Source: Saccoglossus kowalevskii (Eukaryota > Hemichordata > Enteropneusta > Harrimaniidae). Taken from it: a stretch of DNA of 43,082 nucleotides. Shown piece after piece: positions 1 to 10,380 of this stretch. Position numbers and translations under genes: made by a program. Under the pieces are notes generated by a model that saw only the letters and a program-made list of their open reading frames with translations, made no database searches and was not told the origin of the DNA. Position 1 is the first letter of the stretch. Each line of letters begins with the position of its first letter. Location: assembly GCF_000003605.2 (NCBI RefSeq), contig NW_003118063.1, positions 1 through 43,082 of the forward strand, given 5' to 3'.

Positions 1-2520
1 TCACCAGTATGAGTGTTGAACACTGTGGAGCTGTTCATATCTAATTTGCATACCAGTATGAGTGTTGAACACTGTGGAGCTGTTCATATCTCATTTGCAT
101 ACCAGTATGAGTGTTGAACACTGTGCAGCTGTTCATATCTCATTTGCATACCAATATGAGTGTTGAACCCTGTGGAGCTGTTCATATCTCATTTGCATAC
201 CAGTAGGAGTGTTGAACACTGTGGAGATGTTCATATCTCATTTGCATACCAGTATGAGTGTTGAACACTGGAGATGTTCATATCTCATTTGCATACCAGT
301 ATGAGTGTTGAACACTGTGGAGCTGTTCATATCTCATTTGCATACCAGTATGAGTGTTGAACCCTGTGGAGCTGTTCATATCTCATTTGCATACCAGTAT
401 GAGTGTTGAACACTGTGGAGATGTTCATATCTCATTTGCATACCAGTATGAGTGTTGAACACTGGAGATGTTCATATCTCATTTGCATACCAGTATGAGT
501 GTTGAACACTGTGGAGCTGTTTATATCTCATTTGCATACCAGTATGAGTGTTGAACACTGTGGAGCTGTTCATATCTCATTTGCATACCAGTATGAGTGA
601 ACACTGTGGAGCTGTTTATATCTCATTTGCACACCAGTATGAGTGTTGAACACTGTGGAGCTGTTCATATATCATTTGCATACCAATATGAGTGTTGAAC
701 ACTGTGGAGCTGTTTATATCTCATTTGCATACCAGTATGAGTCTTGAACTCTGGAGATGTTCATATCTCATTTGCACACCAGTATGAGTGTTGAACACTG
801 TGGAGCTGTTTATATCTCATTTGCATACCAGTATGAGTGTTGAACACTGTGGAGCTGTTTATATCTCATTTGCATACCAGTATGAGTGTTGAACCCTGTG
901 GAGCTGTTTATATCTCATTTGCATACCAGTATGAGTGTTGAACACTGGAGATGATCATATCTCATTTGCATACCAGTATGAGTGTTGAACACTGTGGGCG
1001 ATGTTCATATCTCATTTGCATACCAGTATGAGTGTTGAACCCTGTGGAGCTGCTCATATCTCATTTGCATACCAGTATGAGTGTTGAACACTGTGGAGAT
1101 GTTCATATCTCATTTGCATACCAGTATGAGTGTTGAACACTGTGGAGCTGCTCATATCTCATTTCCACACCAGTATGAGTGTTGAACCCTGTGGAGCTGT
1201 TCATATCTCATTTGCATACCAGTATGAGTGTTGAACACTGTGGAGCTGTTCATATCTCATTTGCATACCAGTATGAGTGTTGAACCCTGTGGAGATGTTC
1301 ATATCTCATTTGCATACCAGTATGAGTGTTGAACCCTGTGGAGCTGTTCATATCTCATTTGCATACCAGTATGAGTGTTGAACCCTGTGGAGCTGTTCAT
1401 ATCTCATTTGCATACCAGTATGAGTGTTGAATACTGTGGAGATGTTCATATCTCATTTGCATACCAGTATGAGTGTTGAACACTGTGGAGCTGCTCATAT
1501 CTCATTTCCACACCAGTATGAGTGTTGAACCCTGTGGAGCAGTTCATATCTCATTTGCATACCAGTATGAGTGTTGAACCCTGTGGAGCTGTTCATATCT
1601 CATTTGCATACCAGTATGAGTGTTGAACACTGTGCAGCTGTTCATATCTCATTTGCATACCAGTATGAGTGTTGAACCCTGTGGAGCTGTTCATATCTAA
1701 TTTGCATACCAGTATGAGTGTTGAACACTGTGGAGCTGTTCATATCTCATTTGCATTCCAGTATGAATGTTGAACCCTGTGGAGCTGTTCATATCTCATT
1801 TGCATACCAGTATGAGTGTTGAACCCTGTATAGCTGTTCATATCTCATTTGCATACCAGTATGAGTGTTGAACCCTGTGGAGCTGTTCATATCTCATTTG
1901 CATACCAGTATGAGTGTTGAACCCTGTGGTGCTGTTCATATCTCACTCGCATACCAGTATGAGTGTTGAACACTGTGGAGCTGTTCATATCTCATTTGCA
2001 TATCAGTATGAGTGTTGAACACTGTGCAGCTGCTCATATCTCATTTGCATACCAGTATGAGTGTTGAACCCTGTGGAGATGTTCATATCTCATTTGCATA
2101 CCAGTATGAGTGTTGAACCCTGTGGAGCTGTTCATATCTCATTTGCATACCAGTATGAGTGTTGAACACTGTGGAGCTGTTCATATCTCATTTGCATACC
2201 AGTATGAGTGTTGAACACTGTGGAGCTGTTCATATCTCATTTGCATACCAGTATGAGTGTTGAACACTGTGGAGCTGCTCATATCTCATTTGCATACCAG
2301 TATGAGTGTTGAACACTGTGTAGCTGTTCATATCTCATTTGCATACCAGTATGAGTGTTGGAACCCTGTGGAGCTGTTCATATCTCATGTGCATACCAGT
2401 ATGAGTGTTGAACACTGTGGAGCTGCTCATATCTCATTTGCATACCAGTATGAGTGTTGAACCCTGTGTAGCTGTTCATATCTCATTTGCATACCAGTAT
2501 GAGTGTTGAACACTGTGGAG
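1..2520 (+). repeat. Domain 1: CCCTG-rich satellite units
   Basis: GAACCCTGTGG units (unit position 20 A to C) are frequent here, especially from about 1,170 to 2,470. The first kilobase is more mixed, with 47-bp units (near 265, 465, 945), GGAGATG units and GTTTAT units. From about 950 to 2,560 I saw no 47-bp unit. The section 1,870-2,120, with its TGTGGTGCTG unit and TCAC mutation, resembles 24,590-24,840. The first two bases (TC before ACCAG) do not match the AT expected from the consensus. Confidence 0.8.
778..998 (+). repeat. Four-unit cassette with GATGATCAT marker, copy 1 of 3
   Basis: The unit order is GTTTAT, GTTTAT, CCCTG with GTTTAT, then a 47-bp unit containing GATGATCATAT. The same order occurs at 6240-6460 (offset 5,462) and at 12,949-13,169 (offset 12,171). 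The marker creates TGATCA (BclI) at 952-957. GATC appears to be absent from the rest of the array. The three copies diverge just after this section, here at the TGTGGGCG unit near 999. Confidence 0.85.
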
Positions 2521-3573
2521 CTGTTCATATCTCATTTGCATACCAGTATGAGTGTTGAACACTGGAGCTGTTCATATCTCATTTGCATACCAGTATGAGT
2601 GTTGAATACTGTGGAGCTGTTCATATCTCATTTGCATACCAGTATGAGTGTTGAACACTGTGGAGCTGTTCATATCTCATTTGCATACCAGTATGAGTGT
2701 TGAATACTGTGGAGCTGTTCATATCTCATTTGCATACCAGTATGAGTGTTGAACACTGGAGCTGTTCATATCTCATTTGCATACCAGTATGAGTGTTGAA
2801 TCCTGTGGAGCTGTTCATATCTCATTTGCATACCAGTATGAGTGTTGAATCCTGTGGAGCTGTTCATATCTCATTTGCATACCAGTATGAGTGTTGAACA
2901 CTGTGGAGCTGTTCATATCTCATTTGCATACCAGTATGAGTGTTGAACACTGTGGAGCTGTTCATATCTCATTTGCATACCAGTATGAGTGTTGAACACT
3001 GTGGAGCTGTTCATATCTCATTTGCATACCAGTATGAGTGTTGAACACTGGAGCTGTTCATATCTCATTTGCATACCAGTATGCGTGTTGAACACTGTGG
3101 AGCTGTTCATATCTCATTTGCATACCAGTATGAGTGTTGAACACTGGAGCTGTTCATATCTCATTTGCATACCAGTATGAGTGTTGAACACTGTGGAGCT
3201 GTTCATATCTCATTTGCATACCAGTATAAGTGTTGAACACTGTGGAGCTGTTCATATCTCATTTGCATACCAGTATGAGTGTTGAACACTGTGGAGCTGT
3301 TCATATCTCATTTGCATACCAGTATGAATATTGAACACTGTGGAGCTGTTCATATCTCATTTGCATACCAGTATGAGTGTTGAACACAGGAGCTGTTCAT
3401 ATCTCATTTGCATACCAGTATGAGTGTTGAACACTGTGGAGCTGTCATATCCCATTTGCATACCAGTATGAGTGTGAACCCTGTGGAGATGTTCATATCT
3501 CATTTGCATACCAGTATGAGTGTTGAACACTGTGGAGATGTTCATATCTCATTTGCATACCAGTATGAGTGTT
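2520..3573 (+). repeat. Domain 2: near-consensus units mixed with 47-bp units
   Basis: Mostly GTGGAGCTG units interspersed with 47-bp CACTGGAGCTG units (near 2,561, 2,757, 3,049 and 3,144), plus GAATACTG (2,605, 2,703) and GAATCCTG (2,799, 2,848) variants. Damaged units include GAACACAGGAG (about 3,384), CTGTCATATCCCAT (about 3,443) and GTGTGAAC (about 3,471). Nothing other than satellite is present. Confidence 0.8.
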
Positions 3574-4157
3574 GAACCCTGTGGAGCTGTTCATATCTGA
3601 TTTGCATACCAGTATGAGTGTTGAACACTGTGGAGCTGTTCATATCTCATTTGCATACCAGTATGAGTGTTGAACACTGGAGATGTTCATATCTCATTTG
3701 CATACCAGTATGAGTGTTGAACACTGTGGAGCTGTTTATATCTCATTTGCATACCAGTATGAGTGGTGAACACTGTGGAGCTGTTCATATCTCATTTGCA
3801 TACCAGTATGAGTGTTGAACACTGTGGAGATGTTCATATCTCATTTGCATACCAGTATGAGTGTTGAACCCTGTGGAGCTGTTCATATCTGATTTGCATA
3901 CCAGTATGAGTGTTGAACACTGTGGAGCTGTTCATATCTCATTTGCATACCAGTATGAGTGTTGAACACTGGAGATGTTCATATCTCATTTGCATACCAG
4001 TATGAGTGTTGAACACTGTGGAGCTGTTTATATCTCATTTGCATACCAGTATGAGTGGTGAACACTGTGGAGCTGTTCATATCTCATTTGCATACCAGTA
4101 TGAGTGTTGAACACTGTGGAGATGTTCATATCTCATTTGCATACCAGTATGAGTGTT
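3574..4157 (+). repeat. 292-bp six-unit higher-order repeat, two tandem copies
   Basis: The first copy starts at GAACCC 3574 and the second at 3866, exactly 292 bp apart (five 49-bp units plus one 47-bp unit). Unit order: CCCTG with CTGATT, consensus, 47-bp GGAGATG, GTTTAT, GAGTGGTGAAC, GTGGAGATG. The two copies are identical by eye. The next CCCTG unit, at 4158, starts a degenerate third pass. Confidence 0.9.
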
Positions 4158-5478
4158 GAACCCTGTGGAGCTGTTCATATCTCATTTGCATACCAGTATG
4201 AGTGTTGAACAATGTGGAGATGTTCATATCTCATTTGCATACCAGTATGAGTGTTGAACCCTGTGGAGCTGTTCATATCTGATTTGCATACCAGTATGAG
4301 TGTTGAACACTGTGGAGCTGTTCATATCTGATTTGCATACCAGTATGAGTGTTGAACACTGTGGAGCTGTTCATATCTCATTTGCATACCAGTATGAGTG
4401 TTGAACACTGTGGAGCTGTTCATATCTCATTTGCATACCAGTAGGAGTGTTGAACACTGTGGAGCTGTTCATATCTAATTTGCATACCAGTATGAGTGTT
4501 GAACACTGTGGAGCTGTTCATATCTCATTTGCATACCAGTATGAGTGTTGAACACTGTGTAGCTGTTCATATCTCATTTGCATACCAGTATGAGTGTTGA
4601 ACACTGTGGAGCTGTTTATATCTCATTTGCATACCAGTATGAGTGTTGAACACTGTGCAGCTGTTCATATCTCATTTGCATACCAGTATGAGTGTTGAAC
4701 ACTGTACAGCTGTTCATATCTCATTTGCATACCAGTATGAGTGTTGAACACTGTGGAGCTGTTCATATCTAATTTGCATACCAGTATGAGTGGTGGACAC
4801 TGTGGAGCTGTTTATATCTCATTTGCATACCAGTGTAAGTGTTGAACACTGTGGAGCTGTTCATATCTCATTTGCATACCAGTATGAGTGTTGAACACTG
4901 TGTAGCTGTTCATATCTCATTTGCATACCAGTATGAATGTTGAACACTGTGGAGCTGTTCATATCTCATTTGCATACCAGTATGAGTGTTGAACACTGTG
5001 GAGCTGTTCATATCTCATTTGCATACCAGTATGAGTGTTGAACACTGTGGAGCTGTTCATATCTCATTTGCATACCAGTATGAGTGTTGAACACTGTACA
5101 GCTGTTCATATCTCATTTGCATACCAGTATGAGTGTTGAACACTGTGGAGCTGTTCATATCTCATTTGCATACCAGTATGAGTGTTGAACACTGTGGAGC
5201 TGTTCATATCTCATTTGCATACCAGTATGAGTGTTGAACACTGTGGAGCTGTTCATATCTCATTTGCATACCAGTATGAGTGTTGAACACTGTGGAGCTG
5301 TTCATATCTCATTTGCATACCAGTATGAGTGTTGAACACTGTACAGCTGTTCATATCTCATTTGCATACCAGTATGAGTGTTGAACACTGTGGAGCTGTT
5401 CATATCTCATTTGCATACCAGTATGAGTGTTGGACACTGTGGAGCTGTTCATATCTCATTGCATACCAGTATGAGTGT
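4158..5478 (+). repeat. Domain 3: GTACAG, GTGTAG and GTGGTGGACAC units appear
   Basis: This is the first section containing GTACAG units (4,704, 5,096, 5,341). It also carries the sequence of a TAATTT unit, a GTGGTGGACAC/GTTTAT unit and a GTGTAAGTG unit (about 4,741-4,860), which recurs at about 37,151-37,260, 37,340-37,450 and 41,748-41,850. No 47-bp unit was seen between about 3,970 and 5,480. Two damaged units occur near 5,456 (CTCATTGCAT) and 5,477 (GTGTGAAC). Confidence 0.8.
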
Positions 5479-6119
5479 GAACACTGGAGATGTTCATATC
5501 TGATTTGCACACCAGTATGAGTGTTGAACACTGTGGAGCTGCTCATATCTCATTTGCATACCAGTATGAGTGTTGAACACTGTGGAGCTGTTCATATCTC
5601 ATTTGCATACCAGTATGAGTGTTGAACACTGTGGAGCTGCTCATATCTCATTTGCATACCAGTATGAGTGTTGAACACTGTGGAGTTGTTCATATCTCAT
5701 TTGCATACCAGTATGAGTGTTGAACACTGTGGAGCTGCTCATATCTCATTTGCATACCAGTATGAGTGTTGAACACTGTGGAGCTGTTCATATCTCATTT
5801 GCATACCAGTATGAGTGTTGAACACTGTGCAGCTGTTCATATCTCATTTGCATACCAGTATGAGTGTTGAACACTGTGGAGCTGTTCATATCTCATTTGC
5901 ATACCAGTATGAGTGTTGAACACTGTGCAGCTGTTCATATCTGATTTGCATACCAGTATGAGTGTTGAACACTGTGCAGCTGCTCATATCTCATTTGCAT
6001 ACCAGTATGAGTGTTGAACACTGTGGAGCTGTTTATATCTCATTTGCATACCAGTATGAGTGTTGAACACTGGAGATGTTCATATCTCATTTGCATACCA
6101 GTATGAGTGTTGAACACTG
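5479..6119 (+). repeat. Long duplicated segment, left copy (partner 28,059-28,699)
   Basis: About 640 bases compared line by line at an offset of 22,580 show no difference. The order is 47-bp GGAGATG with CTGATTTGCACACC, CTGCTC, consensus, CTGCTC, GAGTTG, CTGCTC, consensus, GTGCAG, consensus, GTGCAG with CTGATT, GTGCAG with CTGCTC, GTTTAT, 47-bp GGAGATG. Identity breaks at 6120 (CACTGG here against CACTGT). On the left it breaks at the 1-base deletion near 5,477. Confidence 0.9.
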
Positions 6120-6239
6120 GAGCTGTTCATATCTCATTTGCTTACCAGTATGAGTGTTGAACACTGTGGAGCTGTTTATATCTCATTTGCATACCAGTAT
6201 GAGTGTTGAACACTGGAGATGTTCATATCTCATTTTCAC

Positions 6240-6460
6240 ACCAGTATGAGTGTTGAACACTGTGGAGCTGTTTATATCTCATTTGCATACCAGTATGAGT
6301 GTTGAACACTGTGGAGCTGTTTATATCTCATTTGCATACCAGTATGAGTGTTGAACCCTGTGGAGCTGTTTATATCTCATTTGCATACCAGTATGAGTGT
6401 TGAACACTGGAGATGATCATATCTCATTTGCATACCAGTATGAGTGTTGAACACTGTGGA
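6240..6460 (+). repeat. Four-unit GATGATCAT cassette, copy 2 of 3
   Basis: Same four-unit order as 778-998 at a constant offset of 5,462, with TGATCA at 6414-6419. The unit just before it has CATTTTCACACC where the first copy has CATTTGCACACC. The units after it (taggag, 47-bp GGAGATG, CCCTG, about 6,530-6,750) resemble about 200-420 near the left end of the window. Confidence 0.85.
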
Positions 6461-7915
6461 GCTGTTCATATCTCATTTGCATACCAGTATGAGTGTTGAA
6501 CACTGTGGAGCTGTTCATATCTCATTTGCATACCAGTAGGAGTGTTGAACACTGTGGAGATGTTCATATCTCATTTGCATACCAGTATGAGTGTTGAACA
6601 CTGGAGATGTTCATATCTCATTTGCATACCAGTATGAGTGTTGAACACTGTGGAGCTGTTCATATCTCATTTGCATACCAGTATGAGTGTTGAACCCTGT
6701 GGAGCTGTTCATATCTCATTTGCATACCAGTATGAGTGTTGAACACTGTGGAGCTGTTCATATCTCATTTGCATACCAGTATGAGTGTTGAACACTGGAG
6801 CTGTTCATATCTCATTTGCATACCAGTATGAGTGTTGAACACTGTGCAGCTGTTCATATCTCATTTGCATACCAGTATGAGTGTTGGACACTGTGGAGCT
6901 GTTCATATCTCATTTGCATACCAGTATGAGTGTTGAACACTGGAGATGTTCATATCTGATTTGCACACCAGTATGAGTGTTGAACACTGTGGAGCTGCTC
7001 ATATCTCATTTGCATACCAGTATGAGTGTTGAACACTGTGGAGCTGTTCATATCTCATTTGCATACCAGTATGAGTGTTGAACACTGTGCAGCTGTTCAT
7101 ATCTCATTTGCATACCAGTATGAGTGTTGAACACTGTGGAGCTGCTCATATCTCATTTGCATACCAGTATGAGTGTTGAACACTGTGGAGTTGTTCATAT
7201 CTCATTTGCATACCAGTATGAGTGTTGAACACTGTGGAGCTGCTCATATCTCATTTGCATACCAGTATGAGTGTTGAACACTGTGGAGCTGTTCATATCT
7301 CATTTGCATACCAGTATGAGTGTTGAACACTGTGCAGCTGTTCATATCTCATTTGCATACCAGTATGAGTGTTGAACACTGTGGAGCTGTTCATATCTCA
7401 TTTGCATACCAGTATGAGTGTTGAACACTGTGGAGCTGTTCATATCTCATTTGCATACCAGTATGAGTGTTGAACACTGTGCAGCTGTTCATATCTCATT
7501 TGCATACCAGTATGAGTGTTGAACACTGTGGAGCTGTTCATATCTCATTTGCATACCAGTATGAGTGTTGAACACTGGAGCTGTTTATATCTCATTTGCA
7601 TACCAGTATGAGTGTTGAACACTGTGGAGCTGTTCATATCTCATTTGCATACCAGTATGAGTGTTGAACACTGTGGAGCTGTTCATATCTCATTTGCATA
7701 CCAGTATGAGTGTTGAACCCTGTGGAGCTGTTCATATCTCATTTGCATACCAGTATGAGTGTTGAACACTGTGGAGCTGCTCATATCTCATTTGCATACC
7801 AGTATGAGTGTTGAACCCTGTGGAGCTGTTCATATCTCATTTGCATACCAGTATGAGTGTTGAACACTGTGGAGCTGTTCATATCTCATTTGCATACCAG
7901 TATGAGTGTTGAACC
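6461..7915 (+). repeat. Domain 4: mixed units with a CTGCTC/GAGTTG cassette
   Basis: Contains a partial relative of the 5,479-6,119 block: 47-bp GGAGATG with CTGATTTGCACACC at about 6,940, and a CTGCTC-GAGTTG-CTGCTC triad at about 7,140-7,250. After about 7,350 the units move towards consensus, with scattered CCCTG units at about 7,710-7,916. Only satellite sequence is present. Confidence 0.8.
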
Positions 7916-8042
7916 CTGTGGAGCTGTTCATATCTCATTTGCATACCAGTATGAGTGTTGAACACTGTGGAGCTGTTCATATCTCATTTGCATACCAGTA
8001 TGAGTGTTGAACACTGTGGAGCTGTTCATATCTCATTTGCAT

Positions 8043-8091
8043 ACCAGTATGAGTGTTGAACACTGTGGAGCTGTTCATATCTCATTTGCAT
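8043..8091 (+). repeat. Reference 49-bp consensus unit
   Basis: This unit lies in the homogeneous stretch and matches the array consensus, so it is a convenient numbering standard (unit position 1 = 8043). It has four parts: an outer hexamer (1-6), a left arm (7-20), a 9-base centre (21-29) and a right arm (30-43), followed by TTGCAT (44-49). An AluI site (AGCT) lies at unit positions 28-31. It is lost in the common GGAGATG variants, so an AluI digest should give a 49-bp ladder with larger rungs where GGAGATG units occur. Confidence 0.95.
8049..8085. repeat. Imperfect inverted repeat (dyad) inside each unit, shown in the reference unit
   Basis: The left arm ATGAGTGTTGAACA (8049-8062) and the right arm TGTTCATATCTCAT (8072-8085) are inverted copies. 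The reverse complement of the right arm is ATGAGATATGAACA, which matches the left arm at 11 of 14 bases. The pairing gives a 5-bp outer stem (ATGAG/CTCAT), a 3-by-3 internal loop, a 6-bp inner stem (TGAACA/TGTTCA) and a 9-base loop CTGTGGAGC. In 47-bp units the loop is 7 bases. Whether it forms a cruciform or binds a dimeric protein is inference. Confidence 0.9.
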
Positions 8092-8608
8092 ACCAGTATG
8101 AGTGTTGAACACTGTGGAGCTGTTCATATCTCATTTGCATACCAGTATGAGTGTTGAACACTGTGGAGCTGTTCATATCTCATTTGCATACCAGTATGAG
8201 TGTTGAACACTGTGGAGCTGTTCATATCTCATTTGCATACCAGTATGAGTGTTGAACACTGTGGAGCTGTTCATATCTCATTTGCATACCAGTATGAGTG
8301 TTGAACACTGTGGAGCTGTTCATATCTCATTTGCATACCAGTATGAGTGTTGAACACTGTGGAGCTGTTCATATCTCATTTGCATACCAGTATGAGTGTT
8401 GAACACTGTGGAGCTGTTCATATCTCATTTGCATACCAGTATGAGTGTTGAACACTGTGGAGCTGTTCATATCTCATTTGCATACCAGTATGAGTGTTGA
8501 ACACTGTGGAGCTGTTCATATCTCATTTGCATACCAGTATGAGTGTTGAACACTGTGGAGCTGTTCATATCTCATTTGCATACCAGTATGAGTGTTGAAC
8601 ACTGTGGA

Positions 8609-9600
8609 CCTGTTCATATCTCATTTGCATACCAGTATAAGTGTTGAACACTGTGGAGCTGTTCATATCTCATTTGCATACCAGTAGGAGTGTTGAACAC
8701 TGTGGAGCTGTTCATATCTCATTTGCATACCAGTATAAGTGTTGAACACTGGAGCTGTTCATATCTCATTTGCATACCAGTAGGAGTGTTGAACACTGTG
8801 GAGCTGTTCATATCTCATTTGCATACCAGTAGGAGTGTTGAACACTGTGGAGCTGTTCATATCTCATTTGCATACCAGTATGAGTGTTGAACACTGTGGA
8901 GCTGTTCATATCTCATTTGCATACCAGTATAAGTGTTGAACACTGGAGCTGTTCATATCTCATTTGCATACCAGTATAAGTGTTGAACACTGGAGCTGTT
9001 CATATCTCATTTGCATACCAGTAGGAGTGTTGAACACTGTGGAGCTGTTCATATCTCATTTGCATACCAGTATGAGTGTTGAACACTGGAGCTGTTCATA
9101 TCTCATTTGCATACCAGTATGAGTGTAGAACACTGTGGAGCTGTTTATATCTCATTTGCATACCAGTATGAGTGTTGAACACTGTGGAGCTGTTCATATC
9201 TCATTTGCATACCAGTAGGAGTGTTGAACACTGTGGAGCTGTTCATATCTCATTTGCATACCAGTATGAGTGTTGAACACTGTGGAGCTGTTCATATCTC
9301 ATTTGCATACCAGTATGAGTGTTGAACACTGTGGAGCTGTTCATATCTCATTTGCATACCAGTATGAGTGTTGAACACTGTGGAGCTGTTCATATCTCAT
9401 TTGCATACCAGTATGAGTGTTGAACACTGTGGAGCTGTTCATATCTCATTTGCATACCAGTATGAGTGTTGAACACTGTGGAGCTGTTCATATCTCATTT
9501 GCATACCAGTATGAGTGTTGAACACTGGAGCTGTTCATATCTCATTTGCATACCAGTATGAGTGTTGAACACTGTGGAGCTGTTCATATCTCATTTGCAT
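8609..9600 (+). repeat. Near-consensus units with TAGGAG and TATAAG variants
   Basis: CCAGTAGGAGTG units (8,681, 8,781, 8,830, 9,021, 9,216) and CCAGTATAAGTG units (8,636, 8,733, 8,928, 8,975) alternate with consensus. Several of the TATAAG units are the 47-bp form. From about 9,230 to 9,520 the units are again close to consensus. A GTGTAGAAC unit at about 9,124 foreshadows the cassette that follows. Confidence 0.8.
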
Positions 9601-10380
9601 ACCAGTGTGAATGTTGAACACTGGAGCTGTTCATATCTCATTTACATACCAGTATGAGTGTAGAACACTGTGGAGCTGTTCATATCTCATTTGCATACCA
9701 GTATGAGTGTTGGACACTGTGGAGCTGTTCATATCTCATTTGCATACCAGTGTGAATGTTGAACACTGGAGCTGTTCATATCTCATTTACATACCAGTAT
9801 GAGTGTAGAACACTGTGGAGCTGTTCATATCTCATTTGCATACCAGTATGAGTGTTGAACACTGTGGAGCTGTTCATATCTCATTTGCATACCAGTATGA
9901 GTGTAGAACACTGTGGAGCTGTTCATATCTCATTTGCATACCAGTATGAGTGTTGGACACTGTGGAGCTGTTCATATCTCATTTGCATACCAGTGTGAAT
10001 GTTGAACACTGGAGCTGTTCATATCTCATTTACATACCAGTATGAGTGTAGAACACTGTGGAGCTGTTCATATCTCATTTGCATACCAGTATGAGTGTTG
10101 AACACTGTGGAGCTGTTCATATCTCATTTGCATACCAGTATGAGTGTTGAACACTGTGGAGCTGTTCATATCTCATTTGCATACCAGTGTGAATGTTGAA
10201 CACTGGAGCTGTTCATATCTCATTTACATACCAGTATGAGTGTAGAACACTGTGGAGCTGTTCATATCTCATTTGCATACCAGTATGAGTGTTGAACACT
10301 GTGGAGCTGTTCATATCTCATTTGCATACCAGTATGAGTGTTGAACACTGGAGCTGTTCATATCTCATTTGCATACCAGT
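9601..10380 (+). repeat. GTGTGAATG / TTTACAT / GTGTAGAAC cassette, four copies
   Basis: A 47-bp unit beginning ACCAGTGTGAATG and ending TTTACAT, followed by a GTGTAGAAC unit, starts at 9601, 9746, 9989 and 10183. The spacings are 145, 243 and 194 bp, exactly three, five and four units with one 47-bp unit each. The TTTACAT end destroys the octamer in these units. The shared rare mutations and variable period indicate recent local duplication with unit gain or loss. Confidence 0.9.

Larger units (their letters stand above)
7916..8608 (+). repeat. Homogeneous core: about 14 units of perfect consensus
   Basis: Between the CCCTG variant at 7915 and the GGACC variant at 8609, 693 bases follow the 49-bp consensus without a mismatch that I could find. 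This is the longest uniform stretch noticed in the window. In satellite biology, uniform stretches usually mark recent local amplification. They can also mark places where an assembler has collapsed or expanded copies. Confidence 0.9.

Noticed and set aside
8057-8077. Glucocorticoid/androgen-type response element formed by TGAACA and TGTTCA
   Set aside because: The half-sites resemble AGAACA/TGTTCT but are separated by 9 bases (7 in short units) rather than 3, and the outer base differs. GTACAG units give a spacing of 2, also wrong.
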